This document shows, one piece after another, positions 55,153-64,000 of a stretch of 64,000 nucleotides of DNA. Under the pieces are notes generated by a model. That model was not told the DNA's origin. It did not search any database and saw only the letters and a list, made by a program, of their open reading frames with translations. Source of the DNA: Gammaproteobacteria bacterium (GTDB lineage: Bacteria > Pseudomonadota > Gammaproteobacteria > Arenicellales > Poriferihabitantaceae); NCBI GenBank assembly GCA_022822625.1, contig JAJEAV010000023.1:1-64000 (forward strand), written 5' to 3'. Positions within the stretch are counted from its first letter, which is position 1. Each line of letters starts with the position of its first letter. Position numbers and translations under genes: made by a program.

Positions 55153-56321
55153 ATAGCGGACTCACTTTCTATCTCGCCGCCAATAGCCTGCATAACCATG
55201 GTTTGGAAATGATGAACCGCATGCTCGGACAATTCAGTCAACTCCCGATCAATGATAAACCTGCCCTGGTTATATCCCCTTGACCTTAAACCTCTTTGAA
55301 CGCTCTCGCATAGGGCGATATCTTCGGGCTGCAATACATCCTTCTGATACTTCATCGCATCCCGATGTTGTGAGGTTGGTTCCTGCTCAGGAAGAAACCA
55401 GTCCTGAAATTCCAGGGTCTGACCGACCCCATTGGGATTCATCTGCAAAACCGATAAATTGGTTTTGCCGGGATAAATCCAGATAGTCACGTTTGGCCAC
55501 AGGAACCACCCGGCATATCCGAAGTCAATATCACCCTTCCTGAAATTAAAAGCCCGGTTAGTCTCCGATCTGGGGGACCCTGCTATCTGGCTCGAATAGA
55601 TGCCTCGAGTCACCGTTCGATAGGTATTCATGTCTACCAGGTCGACAAAATCCCGGTGCGCCGGTGCACAGTGATAGCATTCCAGAAAATTATCAACTAT
55701 CACTTTCCAGTTGCACTTGACGTTATAGACATCCCTTTGAGCCATTTGGAGATTATCCACATCAGGGCAGAAACTGCGAATTTCATTTTCCAGGTCTCCG
55801 CTCAATTCCTTCAATGGAACTGCGTTATCATCAAGGTTGACGAACACCATCGAACAAAACTCTTCGACCCGGATTGCCCTGAGAGAAAAGTCACATTTAT
55901 TGAATCCTTCCACATTCTCCGAGTTGCGAGCCACCTTGAGAGTGCCATCGAAATCATAGGACCAGGCATGATACGGACAGACAATCAGATTGGTGCTTCC
56001 CAGCCCACTCAACAATTCATGGCCGCGATGAGCACAGACATTGTAAAACGCCCTCAGTTCGCCGGATCGTGAGCGAATTACAAACAGGTTCTGATCGTTA
56101 ATGCTGGCGGTCAGGTAATCGCCAGGAGAACGAAACTGGCTGACATGCCCAACATAAACCCAGTTGCAGAAGAAGATTTTCTCCATTTCCAGATCATATA
56201 CAGCGGGGTCGGTATAGAAACGAGCAGGCATCGTATAGGATTCATCGGGCTTGTCACAAAATGGCAGATCGCCTTGCTGCTTGGCGATAACCTTATTTGA
56301 AACATCCAGGGGTTTATTCAT
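55149..56321 (-). CDS. Rieske [2Fe-2S] oxygenase alpha subunit (GbcA-like quaternary-amine demethylase type)
   Basis: CAHRGHELLSGLGSTNLIVCPYHAWSYDFDGTL Rieske centre; NFLECYHCAPAHRDFVDL mononuclear iron site. Confidence 0.92.
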   Translation of the reverse strand: MNKPLDVSNKVIAKQQGDLPFCDKPDESYTMPARFYTDPAVYDLEMEKIFFCNWVYVGHVSQFRSPGDYLTASINDQNLFVIRSRSGELRAFYNVCAHRGHELLSGLGSTNLIVCPYHAWSYDFDGTLKVARNSENVEGFNKCDFSLRAIRVEEFCSMVFVNLDDNAVPLKELSGDLENEIRSFCPDVDNLQMAQRDVYNVKCNWKVIVDNFLECYHCAPAHRDFVDLVDMNTYRTVTRGIYSSQIAGSPRSETNRAFNFRKGDIDFGYAGWFLWPNVTIWIYPGKTNLSVLQMNPNGVGQTLEFQDWFLPEQEPTSQHRDAMKYQKDVLQPEDIALCESVQRGLRSRGYNQGRFIIDRELTELSEHAVHHFQTMVMQAIGGEIESESAI

Positions 56322-56363
56322 TCCATACTCTCCAAAAACAAAATGAGGACTGTGACGAGCGGA

Positions 56364-58799
56364 TCAATCTGTATGGCTGTCTCGGTAATTTCCCCGTACC
56401 CGCTTCTTGTCCGGATCAAAATGGGGAAAACGCACAACCCGGGCAGGAATCCTCTTTTGATGACCATCAAGCTTCCCCACTTCCAGTTGAATGCCGGAAT
56501 CAGCGTGCATCGACTTGATTCGACATAAGGCAATATTCTTTCCAAGCACCGGAGAAATCATTGCACTCGTAATCAAGCCAACTTGCTCGCGTCCGATGAA
56601 CGCACCATCACCTGTAACAGCTGATTCTTCTCCCTCCAGTTCTAGCCCCACCAGTTTCTGATGTGGATTGGCCTTGCGATTGACCAGTTCTTCCCGACCA
56701 ATAAAATCATCCTGCTTGGTCTTCAATGAAACCGTAAATCCGATTCCAGCTTCAAATGGATCAGTCTGGTCACAGAACTCCTGACCTGCAAACACCAGGC
56801 CGGCTTCAACTCTCAGCATGTCAAGAGCCTCAAGACCTAATGGAGCAATACCATATTCCTGCCCGGCCTGCCAAATTGCATCCCATACGACCTGTGAATC
56901 GCGCGGATGACAGAATATCTCATAACCCAACTCACCGGTGTAACCGGTCCTCGAGCAAATGATCGGCACTCCATCTGCCGCCTGGATTCTTGCGATGGAA
57001 AATCGGAACCATTCAAGTTCGGAAACTTCCGGTTGATCGGGACGTGTCCAGATACATTTCTTCAAGGTATCCAGACTTCGTGGACCCTGCACCTGAAGAT
57101 TATGCAATTGCGAGGTCGAGTCCTTCACCCAGGCCCTTAAACCAAGACGCCGGGCCTGCTCCCGCAACCACAGGCCGGACGTATCATTTCCGCCGATCCA
57201 TCGGAAATTCTGCCGAGCCAGACGGAATACGGTACCATCATCAATCATGCCGCCGGACTCATAGCACATTGCGGTATACACCACTTGACCAACAGCAAGC
57301 CGTCGCACATCTCTGGTTATACAGGTTTGCAGTAAAATCTCTGCATCCGGACCAGTAACTTCATATTTCCTGAGTGGCGATAAATCTGTCATGACCACTT
57401 TTTCCCGGCACGCCCAGTACTCTGAAATTGCGCCGAGGTTATTAAACGAACTCGCCAGCCAGTAGCCGTTGTATTCGGTGAAGTTTCTTGTCAAGGTTGA
57501 CGTTCTCGAATGAAAGCTGGTTTCCTTGGTCATTTCTGGTTCTGCATCAGTAGTCTTGCGGTAGGCGATCGCCCGCTTGAAAAGCTTCTTTTTGTCATAC
57601 AGCCGAATATGGATATCTGTTGGCACCCAGGCATTGGCTGGATCAATGTCACACGGACAGGAAGAAGATACGCAGACAAGGTCAGTCATCGCTTTCATGA
57701 GCACATAATCGCCGGGGCGCGACCATGGATCATCGAAAGTGAAAGAATATGCCTCGTCAAAAAAGGTATTGAAAAACAGGTTCATGGCCTGCCATCCCTT
57801 GCGTGGTTCAATCGGATACGAAGCCAGTGCAGCATTGAAGTTGTCGGAACAGTTGACATGCCCAGGATAACCTGCTTCATCATAGTATTTGCTGGTACAC
57901 GCTACCCCGAAACTGTCATGCCGCCCGCAGGTATCCTGAACGACCTCGACCAACGGATTGAAATCGATATCATAGAATTTGGAATAGAGGCCAGGCTTCG
58001 GGTAAGCATTGCCCATTAATGAGCGAGTGGTAGTCGCACTCAGGTTTCGGGTCTTGCCTTGGTCAAGTGCACGCATGTCAAAACACTGGAAATCAGAACA
58101 CTGGCGTCCATCAACATCAATGACCTGAATATACTCGCCTTCCCGAACCTCATAGGCTTTGGCCGTTGCAGCTTCGATATGGATACTGCCTACTTCATCG
58201 GCCAGCGGATCCGGCAATTCACTTGTAGTCGACATGCCCGGATTTGCCCTTTTTACAAATATCACCAAATCTGTGGGCGGGTGACTCTGATCAACCTTCA
58301 TGGGCAAGCCTGGAGCACCGAACAGCACTATTAACTCATCCTGGCTGACAAGGCTTACGGTATTGTTTGCATGGGTCTCGCCCGCCATCAATTCTGCTAC
58401 AGGACAGGCTGCGAGATCAATTGAGAACAGTTTTAGTTTTTCCCTGATTTTTCTGGCCCCTTCAAATGGGACTTCAAGCATGTGTGCAAGAGTGCCACCG
58501 GAAGTGCCTGTCTTGATTCCAAGATCTCCCGTCACTGGTTGCCCCTTGCTGTTAAAGGCAAACACCAGGGCAGGCTGAAGTCCTTCGGGGTCAACAATTT
58601 CAATTTGATCGCCGGGCAATAACGGCAAGGCTATGACCCCACCTGCCTTGAGTGGATGCCGTTCCTGGTCAATCCAGTCCTGGCCGAGACCAGGCTCACG
58701 CAAACGCACATGCGAAGAAAAACTCATGTCCATGGCAAACTCAGGATTAACCAAATTGATATCATGAATACAATTTTGTTCGTCAAAACAGGGGACCAA
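56364..58799 (-). CDS. fusion protein: DUF1989 (urea carboxylase-associated) N-half plus GcvT-type aminomethyltransferase C-half
   Basis: DVDGRQCSDFQCFD, CVSSSCPCDIDPANAWVPTDIHIRLYD; C-half CSRTGYTGELGYEIFCHP, GLEALDMLRVEAGLVFAGQEF. Confidence 0.88.
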   Translation of the reverse strand: MVPCFDEQNCIHDINLVNPEFAMDMSFSSHVRLREPGLGQDWIDQERHPLKAGGVIALPLLPGDQIEIVDPEGLQPALVFAFNSKGQPVTGDLGIKTGTSGGTLAHMLEVPFEGARKIREKLKLFSIDLAACPVAELMAGETHANNTVSLVSQDELIVLFGAPGLPMKVDQSHPPTDLVIFVKRANPGMSTTSELPDPLADEVGSIHIEAATAKAYEVREGEYIQVIDVDGRQCSDFQCFDMRALDQGKTRNLSATTTRSLMGNAYPKPGLYSKFYDIDFNPLVEVVQDTCGRHDSFGVACTSKYYDEAGYPGHVNCSDNFNAALASYPIEPRKGWQAMNLFFNTFFDEAYSFTFDDPWSRPGDYVLMKAMTDLVCVSSSCPCDIDPANAWVPTDIHIRLYDKKKLFKRAIAYRKTTDAEPEMTKETSFHSRTSTLTRNFTEYNGYWLASSFNNLGAISEYWACREKVVMTDLSPLRKYEVTGPDAEILLQTCITRDVRRLAVGQVVYTAMCYESGGMIDDGTVFRLARQNFRWIGGNDTSGLWLREQARRLGLRAWVKDSTSQLHNLQVQGPRSLDTLKKCIWTRPDQPEVSELEWFRFSIARIQAADGVPIICSRTGYTGELGYEIFCHPRDSQVVWDAIWQAGQEYGIAPLGLEALDMLRVEAGLVFAGQEFCDQTDPFEAGIGFTVSLKTKQDDFIGREELVNRKANPHQKLVGLELEGEESAVTGDGAFIGREQVGLITSAMISPVLGKNIALCRIKSMHADSGIQLEVGKLDGHQKRIPARVVRFPHFDPDKKRVRGNYRDSHTD

Positions 58800-59061
58800 A
58801 CACTCGACAAACGTGTCATCAGGTACGCTTATAACCCGATATCCGGGTCCGAAAACTCCATAAAAGCTGTTTTCTGCCGCAAATAGTATAGTAATATTAC
58901 CGCAAAATCGGCAATGGAATTGGCTTATGTCGATATTGTGTTGATTTGCAGAAAATTATCTCTGATACTTCATCAACAATAAATTAGAGCATTGACAGTT
59001 TAACTGCGTTGTTTTCAATGCCGAAAAAATACTACTGAAATCACCAAAAAGAGAGAATCGA

Positions 59062-60009
59062 ATGCTAAAGAAAAGAACCCGAATCATGGGTATTCCCATG
59101 GCTTTACTGGGCACAATGTTCCTGGCGACCAGTGTCGCTCACGCTGATGCTGTAAAAATTCCCACCCACAACTGGTCCAGCCAACTGGTTGGGGCAGAAA
59201 TTGTCGGGAAATTATTTGAGATGGTCGGAGAGGAAGTCGAATATATCCCGATGGACAGTCAGACCGTTTACCAGGCGATGTGTGACAACGATATCGACAT
59301 TGTGCACGAAGTCTGGGAAGGTGCCTTCGGCGCCTCATTTGAGAAAGTGGTCGGAGAGGAATGTGTCATCGACCTGGCGACCCATGATGCCAAAACTCGT
59401 GAAGAGTGGTGGTATCCCATGCATGTCAAGGAATTATGTCCCGGACTCCCGGACTGGAAAGCCTTGGATGCCTGCTCCGATCAGTTCGCGCGTGCCGACT
59501 CAAATGGCAAGGGCGTTTTTATTGGAGGTCCCGTAGACTGGCTCAAACATGATGCCGAAAAGGTCGAAGCGCTGGGCATGAATTTCGTAGTAAGAAATGC
59601 CGGCTCAGCGGCAGCGATCTGGGCTGAACTGGAGTCCGGAATCAAGCAAAACAACGCTGTTGTCATCTTCAACTGGACTCCAAACTTCATTGAAGCCCTC
59701 TATGAAGGCGAGTTTGTCGAGTTTCCGGAACATGATCCGGCCTGTACCGAGGATCCGGCTTGGGGTATCAACTCAGAGCAGCTTTACGATTGCGGCAATC
59801 CGAAAGGGGGATATTTGAAAATCGGAGTCTCTCACGATTTCAAGGCAACCCACCCCAAAGCCTTTGCAGTGGCTCAAAAAATCAATTTCTCGAATCTTGA
59901 TGTTGCCAAACAATCCAATTATGTCGATACCGACGGAATGGAAGTGTCAGAGGCTGCCGATCGGTGGCTGGAAGAGCACAAGGACAAGTGGCAGAGCTGG
60001 ATTCAGTAA
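59062..60009 (+). CDS. glycine betaine/proline-type ABC transporter substrate-binding protein (OpuAC/ProX-like)
   Basis: signal peptide; NWSSQLVGAEIVGKLFEMVGEEVEYIPMDSQTVYQAMCDNDIDIVHEVWEG. Confidence 0.92.
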   Translation: MLKKRTRIMGIPMALLGTMFLATSVAHADAVKIPTHNWSSQLVGAEIVGKLFEMVGEEVEYIPMDSQTVYQAMCDNDIDIVHEVWEGAFGASFEKVVGEECVIDLATHDAKTREEWWYPMHVKELCPGLPDWKALDACSDQFARADSNGKGVFIGGPVDWLKHDAEKVEALGMNFVVRNAGSAAAIWAELESGIKQNNAVVIFNWTPNFIEALYEGEFVEFPEHDPACTEDPAWGINSEQLYDCGNPKGGYLKIGVSHDFKATHPKAFAVAQKINFSNLDVAKQSNYVDTDGMEVSEAADRWLEEHKDKWQSWIQ

Positions 60010-60031
60010 ACACCCGGCACCCAATTTTTGC

Positions 60032-60067
60032 AGACAGGCCCGGCTTGTAAAAAAGACGGGCCTGTCT
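60032..60067 (+). terminator. hairpin downstream of the betaine binding-protein gene
   Basis: 11-bp perfect inverted repeat agacaggcccg / cgggcctgtct, 14-nt loop. Confidence 0.6.
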
Positions 60068-60114
60068 CGTATATGCCTTTTGAGTCTCACGACGAGATAT
60101 CACCATCTACCATC

Positions 60115-60149
60115 CGATGAAATCAGCAATCATTTTGCTGATTTCATCG
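60115..60149. terminator. perfect 15-bp hairpin with 5-nt loop (terminator or palindromic element)
   Basis: cgatgaaatcagcaa-tcatt-ttgctgatttcatcg. Confidence 0.55.
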
Positions 60150-60251
60150 TTTGAACAACTGAATACACCCGCCAATAAATTCAAACCCTTTTCAATTATA
60201 CAAAAGCCAGACTGATAGACATTATTTATTGGCACTATGACACCAGCAATT

Positions 60252-61761
60252 CTAATTATGGGATTTTGATTTTACATTGGGTGGTATTCCGGGTCTTGAA
60301 AAAACGGGTGCCGTGGAGCTACTCCGTGCCGGAGTAGCGGTTGGGGAGGTCAGGGTCCCTGTGCATTTCGCAGGTGCGGGGAGACGATCTGCGTGAGCAG
60401 GGAATGCCAGCTGTTGAAGTACTGCCAGGCGGTGATGGTGTCGAGGGTGTGGAAGAAGCGGATTCTCCTGCCGAACCGGCTGCGGGCCTGTATCCAGAGC
60501 TGGCAGGCCTGGTCGCAGGCGCCGTGCAGCGCGAACGCGATCAGGTTGAGGGTCAAGCAGTACGTTCGACAATCCCTTCTGGCCGTGTCCGAAGTTGTGT
60601 TCGACATGGTAGCCCTGGTTCTTGAGCAGATTGAAGGTTTCGTTCTCGATCTTCCAGCGGGCGCGTCCGCACCGCACCAGTTCCTCGATATTGTCAGCAT
60701 CGGGCTTCAGTGAGGTGATGAAGCGGAAGCAGGCGGAGGGGCAGGATTGTCCGATGTTGCGGACTTCGAGTTCGAGGTAGTAGACTTCGAGGGGTTCCCG
60801 GTCGGCGGTCAGTGGCAGTTCGTGTTCGCTCCATCGGTAGCGATATCTCCGGTTGGGTTTTTTCTGCCCCGGGGTTTTCTCGATGCGGGTGTGGGTCGGG
60901 AGTTGCAGTCCATGCAGGTAGTCGAACAGGGTGGTATGGGAAGCGGTCTTGACGCGCAGGAGGAAGTCGGCGCCGTGGTTTAGGATTTTCCGGCACATCG
61001 GCTGTCTGGCGTACAGGTCGTCGCCGAGATAGACGGTTTGCAGCGAGGCGTAGTGAGGTGCATGGTTGTCCAGCCACCGGTAGGCGGCCCTGGTTTTCGC
61101 AGTCCTGTTTCCTGTTTCCGTCCTGTGGGGTGATGAATTCCGGTCTCAGTGGCAGGGCATGGTTGTGTCCGGGGGCCACCATCGAGGCGGCCAGGACGCT
61201 GTGGTAGTACTCGGTGTACTGGTTCTCCTTGTCCCGGTTGTGGACCCGTTTCTGGCACATCGGGCAGTGTACCTTGCAGGAGTTGTGGAATTCGCTGCCG
61301 TCGAGCGCAATCAGGGTTCTGCCTCCGAGCACCTGATAGGACTGCATGGCCCGGTGTTCGCGGAGCGTCTCGAGGGCGATGTCGAAGCCCGCCTGCAGGT
61401 CGGAGCTGTCGATGCGGTCGAGCTACTTGCGTATGTGATTGTCGGTCGGTAGCGGGTCGACACCGAACAGCGCACTGCAGGCATGCCTGCCGTACGAACT
61501 GGCGGCCATGCGCTGGTGATCGAGGAACGAGGGCGACTGCATGAAGAATACCGAGAAGGCAGCCATCAGGATGTCGTCAAGGGCATACTGACTGTTGCTT
61601 CCATTGCGCGGGTCCCGGATGCTGCCGAAGACCCCGCGCATCCGGCCGAGCAGGTCGTCAACCAGAGGCTTCATGATCCCCGGCCTTGATCCCCATGATC
61701 CCGGAAAGGATCGCCAGACGCTCGCCCGGCCCATCTCGCGATAGCGCCTCGACATGGACAT
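60252..61761 (-). pseudogene. degenerate DDE-type insertion-sequence transposase
   Basis: 61423-61761 and 60694-61347 are in one frame separated by TAG at 61423-61425; further frameshifts near 61090 and near 60580; LIALDGSEFHNSCKVHCPMC, YLGDDLYARQPMCRKILNHGADFLLRVK, RARWKIENETFNLLKNQGYHVEHNFGHG. Confidence 0.85.
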
Positions 61762-61842
61762 TATGGGGCGGCATCATGGCAATGATTGCCTGACCCAGTC
61801 CCGCGGTTGCCCTGGATCCGAATGCCGGATGACCCATTGCAA
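60272..61842. mobile_element. approximate extent of IS remnant; imperfect candidate terminal inverted repeats
   Basis: tttacattgggtggtattccgg at left vs reverse complement ttgcaatgggtcatccgg at right. Confidence 0.35.
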
Positions 61843-62095
61843 GGTTCCGTAATGGCTGAATTCGCCCCGACGTTAGCGAATCCCGGCTACAATGTCAAGT
61901 AGCTGGTGAAGAAAAAGTCAGGAAAAATCACCCGCAATGGCCGGATGGGTTCCGGTTTCCGACCCGACAGACCACGAAAATAAAATATAAATGGAAAACA
62001 ACAGGATAAAGACAACAACCGGGAAATATTTTCCATTAATTAGAATTGCTGCTATGACACACCCTAAGAGCTTTGTGTATTGTTGTATACCTTCC

Positions 62096-62776
62096 CTATT
62101 TGATGGTTTTTAGACATAAGAAATTTAGGCCTTTTTCGTTCCCTTCTGGATCTAAGGCAAGTATTAAACTTTTCTCAAATAAGGGGTTAAATGCAACAGA
62201 GAGAATCCCTAAATCCATAAGAAGATCACCAACCCCATGTTGCTCTGTGGTTACAATGACAACACCTTTTGATTTATCACGCTCAATAAGAAGATTGCCC
62301 AGATCGATTTCATGTCCTCCGACAATGTCATAAATTTCCAGTTCGAGGCGATCAGGGTCTCATATACTAGGTGATGCCCTCAATAATATATTGCGGTAGA
62401 AGTGACCTCTCTCACAAATGAGACGGGTATACATATATCCATCAATACTATGATTATGTTCAGAGTATTCCAGAAATATGACCACATCCGATTCATCAGT
62501 GAATCCTAATTCACCGATGTTTACGATCCCTTCTGGAGTAGAACTATAGAAACCTGTCCATGCCGTTGCGTCAAGCCATGATTCACGCATAACCGGGTAT
62601 TCAGAAAGAGCATTGTTTATTCTTTCAGGCAATTCCAGCACGTACGAGATAATTAATATGAGCATGAAAATTATTCCCAATATTGACCTTGGATTCTTAT
62701 ACCAATTTCGTAATGTTTTATTATTACCTTTCATTTTTTCGGCAAAGAATATAGTTATAGGAATTCTGTCTGTCAA
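62096..62776 (-). pseudogene. membrane-anchored protein of unknown function interrupted by an in-frame TGA
   Basis: ORF 62360-62776 ends at TGA (62362-62360) but same frame continues 87 codons (DPDRLELEIYDIVGGHEIDLGNLLIERDKSKGVVIVTTEQHGVGDLLMDLGILSVAFNPLFEKSLILALDPEGNEKGLNFLCLKTIK) to TAG at 62096. Confidence 0.6.
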
Positions 62777-62922
62777 AATAGGAATAGGATAAGTCAGTGA
62801 CTAGTCAGAGATAACTTGACTGTTATAATTGGCACTTGCAATGAAGCATAATCCGAGTAAATAGTTTGTCACACTAAGAGCAAAATAATTTGAAGGTCAA
62901 GTTAAATTAACCTGAAGCATCT

Positions 62923-63816
62923 ATGAGTACGCTAATACAACGCAAACAGCCCAAACGTAGCTCTAGCAAGGCCAGCATTGAGAGACTACAAAGGGATGCA
63001 AGGGCTAATATTGCTTGTGAAGATAATTTAAATTATATGCGTGGCCTATCAAACGAGTCGATGAATTTGATCGTGACTTCGCCGCCTTATAACCTTGGCA
63101 AGGAGTATGAAAGACGAACTTCACAAGAAAAGTATATAGAAAACCAGGCATCTGCTATTGCAGAGGCTGTTCGACTACTTGACCCAAAAGGATCCATCTG
63201 TTGGCAGGTGGGTAATTTTGTAGATAATGGAAAGGTTTATCCCTTAGATATTCTGCTCTACCCGATTTTCAAAAACCACGGACTTCAGCTTCGCAACCGT
63301 ATAATTTGGACCTTTGGACATGGCTTACACTGCAAAAATCGCTTTTCGGGTCGCCATGAAACAATTCTTTGGTTCACCAAAACTGATGACTATACTTTCA
63401 ATCTTGACCCAGTCCGAATTCCATCAAAATACCCATATAAAAAACACTTCAAAGGCCCGAAAAAAGGTGAGTTCTCGGGCAACCCGCTAGGCAAGAACCC
63501 CTCTGATGTATGGGATATCCCGAATGTTAAATCTAACCATATAGAGAAAACTCAACACCCATGTCAGTTTCCGGTTGGCTTGGTCGAAAGGCTAGTGCTT
63601 GCTTTGACTGAAAAGAATCAAAGTGTTTTGGATCCCTACATTGGAGCTGGTTCTACAGCAATCGCTGCTTTGAAACATGATCGTCATGCTTACGGTTGCG
63701 ACCTCAATAAAACCTATATCGATATTGCATGGGAACGAATTCATCAACTTCGGGCAGGAGAACTTAGGACACGCCCGATGAACAAACCAGTTCACACACC
63801 CAAAACAAAAGCCTGA
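62923..63816 (+). CDS. beta-class site-specific DNA methyltransferase (N6-adenine or N4-cytosine)
   Basis: VTSPPYNLGKEYE precedes SVLDPYIGAGSTAIAALKHDRHAYGCDLN. Confidence 0.93.
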   Translation: MSTLIQRKQPKRSSSKASIERLQRDARANIACEDNLNYMRGLSNESMNLIVTSPPYNLGKEYERRTSQEKYIENQASAIAEAVRLLDPKGSICWQVGNFVDNGKVYPLDILLYPIFKNHGLQLRNRIIWTFGHGLHCKNRFSGRHETILWFTKTDDYTFNLDPVRIPSKYPYKKHFKGPKKGEFSGNPLGKNPSDVWDIPNVKSNHIEKTQHPCQFPVGLVERLVLALTEKNQSVLDPYIGAGSTAIAALKHDRHAYGCDLNKTYIDIAWERIHQLRAGELRTRPMNKPVHTPKTKA

Positions 63817-63818
63817 CT

Positions 63819-64000
63819 TTGAAATTTTCTTATACATTTGATGACCATCACGGTGCTGGAGCAGAATGGGAGAAACGGATGCTCAAGAAGTGGTTAATGA
63901 ATATTTTTGACAACCCGCCAATCAAGATAAAACCAAGATGCACGTCCGATATAAGAAAGCATGTTGAAAAAGAATTGCAAAACGAAGGATGGGCACTAAA
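63819..64000 (+). CDS. partial ORF (TTG start, runs off window end), likely partner of the methylase, possibly a restriction endonuclease
   Basis: Own translation: (M)KFSYTFDDHHGAGAEWEKRMLKKWLMNIFDNPPIKIKPRCTSDIRKHVEKELQNEGWAL...; starts 2 bp after methylase stop. Confidence 0.5.
   Translation, partial: MKFSYTFDDHHGAGAEWEKRMLKKWLMNIFDNPPIKIKPRCTSDIRKHVEKELQNEGWAL

Noticed and set aside
62073-62333. 86-aa plus-strand ORF
   Set aside because: The minus-strand frame continuing from ORF 62360-62776 is a better coding candidate
1-64000. CRISPR arrays, rRNA or tRNA genes
   Set aside because: No regularly spaced direct repeats or recognisable RNA gene sequences were seen by eye; tRNAscan/Infernal not available

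Overview
Gene-dense chromosomal window from a proteobacterium (gammaproteobacterial flavour, inferred from gene content only). The main theme is catabolism of methylated amines, betaines and one-carbon units. Genes supporting this: a non-pyrrolysine MttB homolog, a DMGDH-like FAD/GcvT protein, heterotetrameric sarcosine oxidase (soxBDAG), trimethylamine monooxygenase (tmm), a Rieske oxygenase next to a DUF1989-GcvT fusion and a beta-carbonic anhydrase, a betaine-type binding protein, ahcY-metK, cobO and ETF-QO. There are two TRAP transporters, one with unusual coiled-coil extensions, and housekeeping genes (purL, dapA, argB, argD, dut, coaBC, lhr). Defence/accessory pieces are a RES-Xre toxin-antitoxin pair whose toxin is split exactly at a canonical -1 slippery heptamer (C CCA AAA), a D12-class methylase with a frameshifted SacI-like restriction gene, a second restriction-modification locus cut by the window end, and a decayed transposase. 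Best leads are the Rieske/carbonic anhydrase/DUF1989-GcvT operon, the split RES toxin, and the coiled-coil TRAP system. No rRNA, tRNA or CRISPR array was recognised. All family calls are by eye, without database searches.
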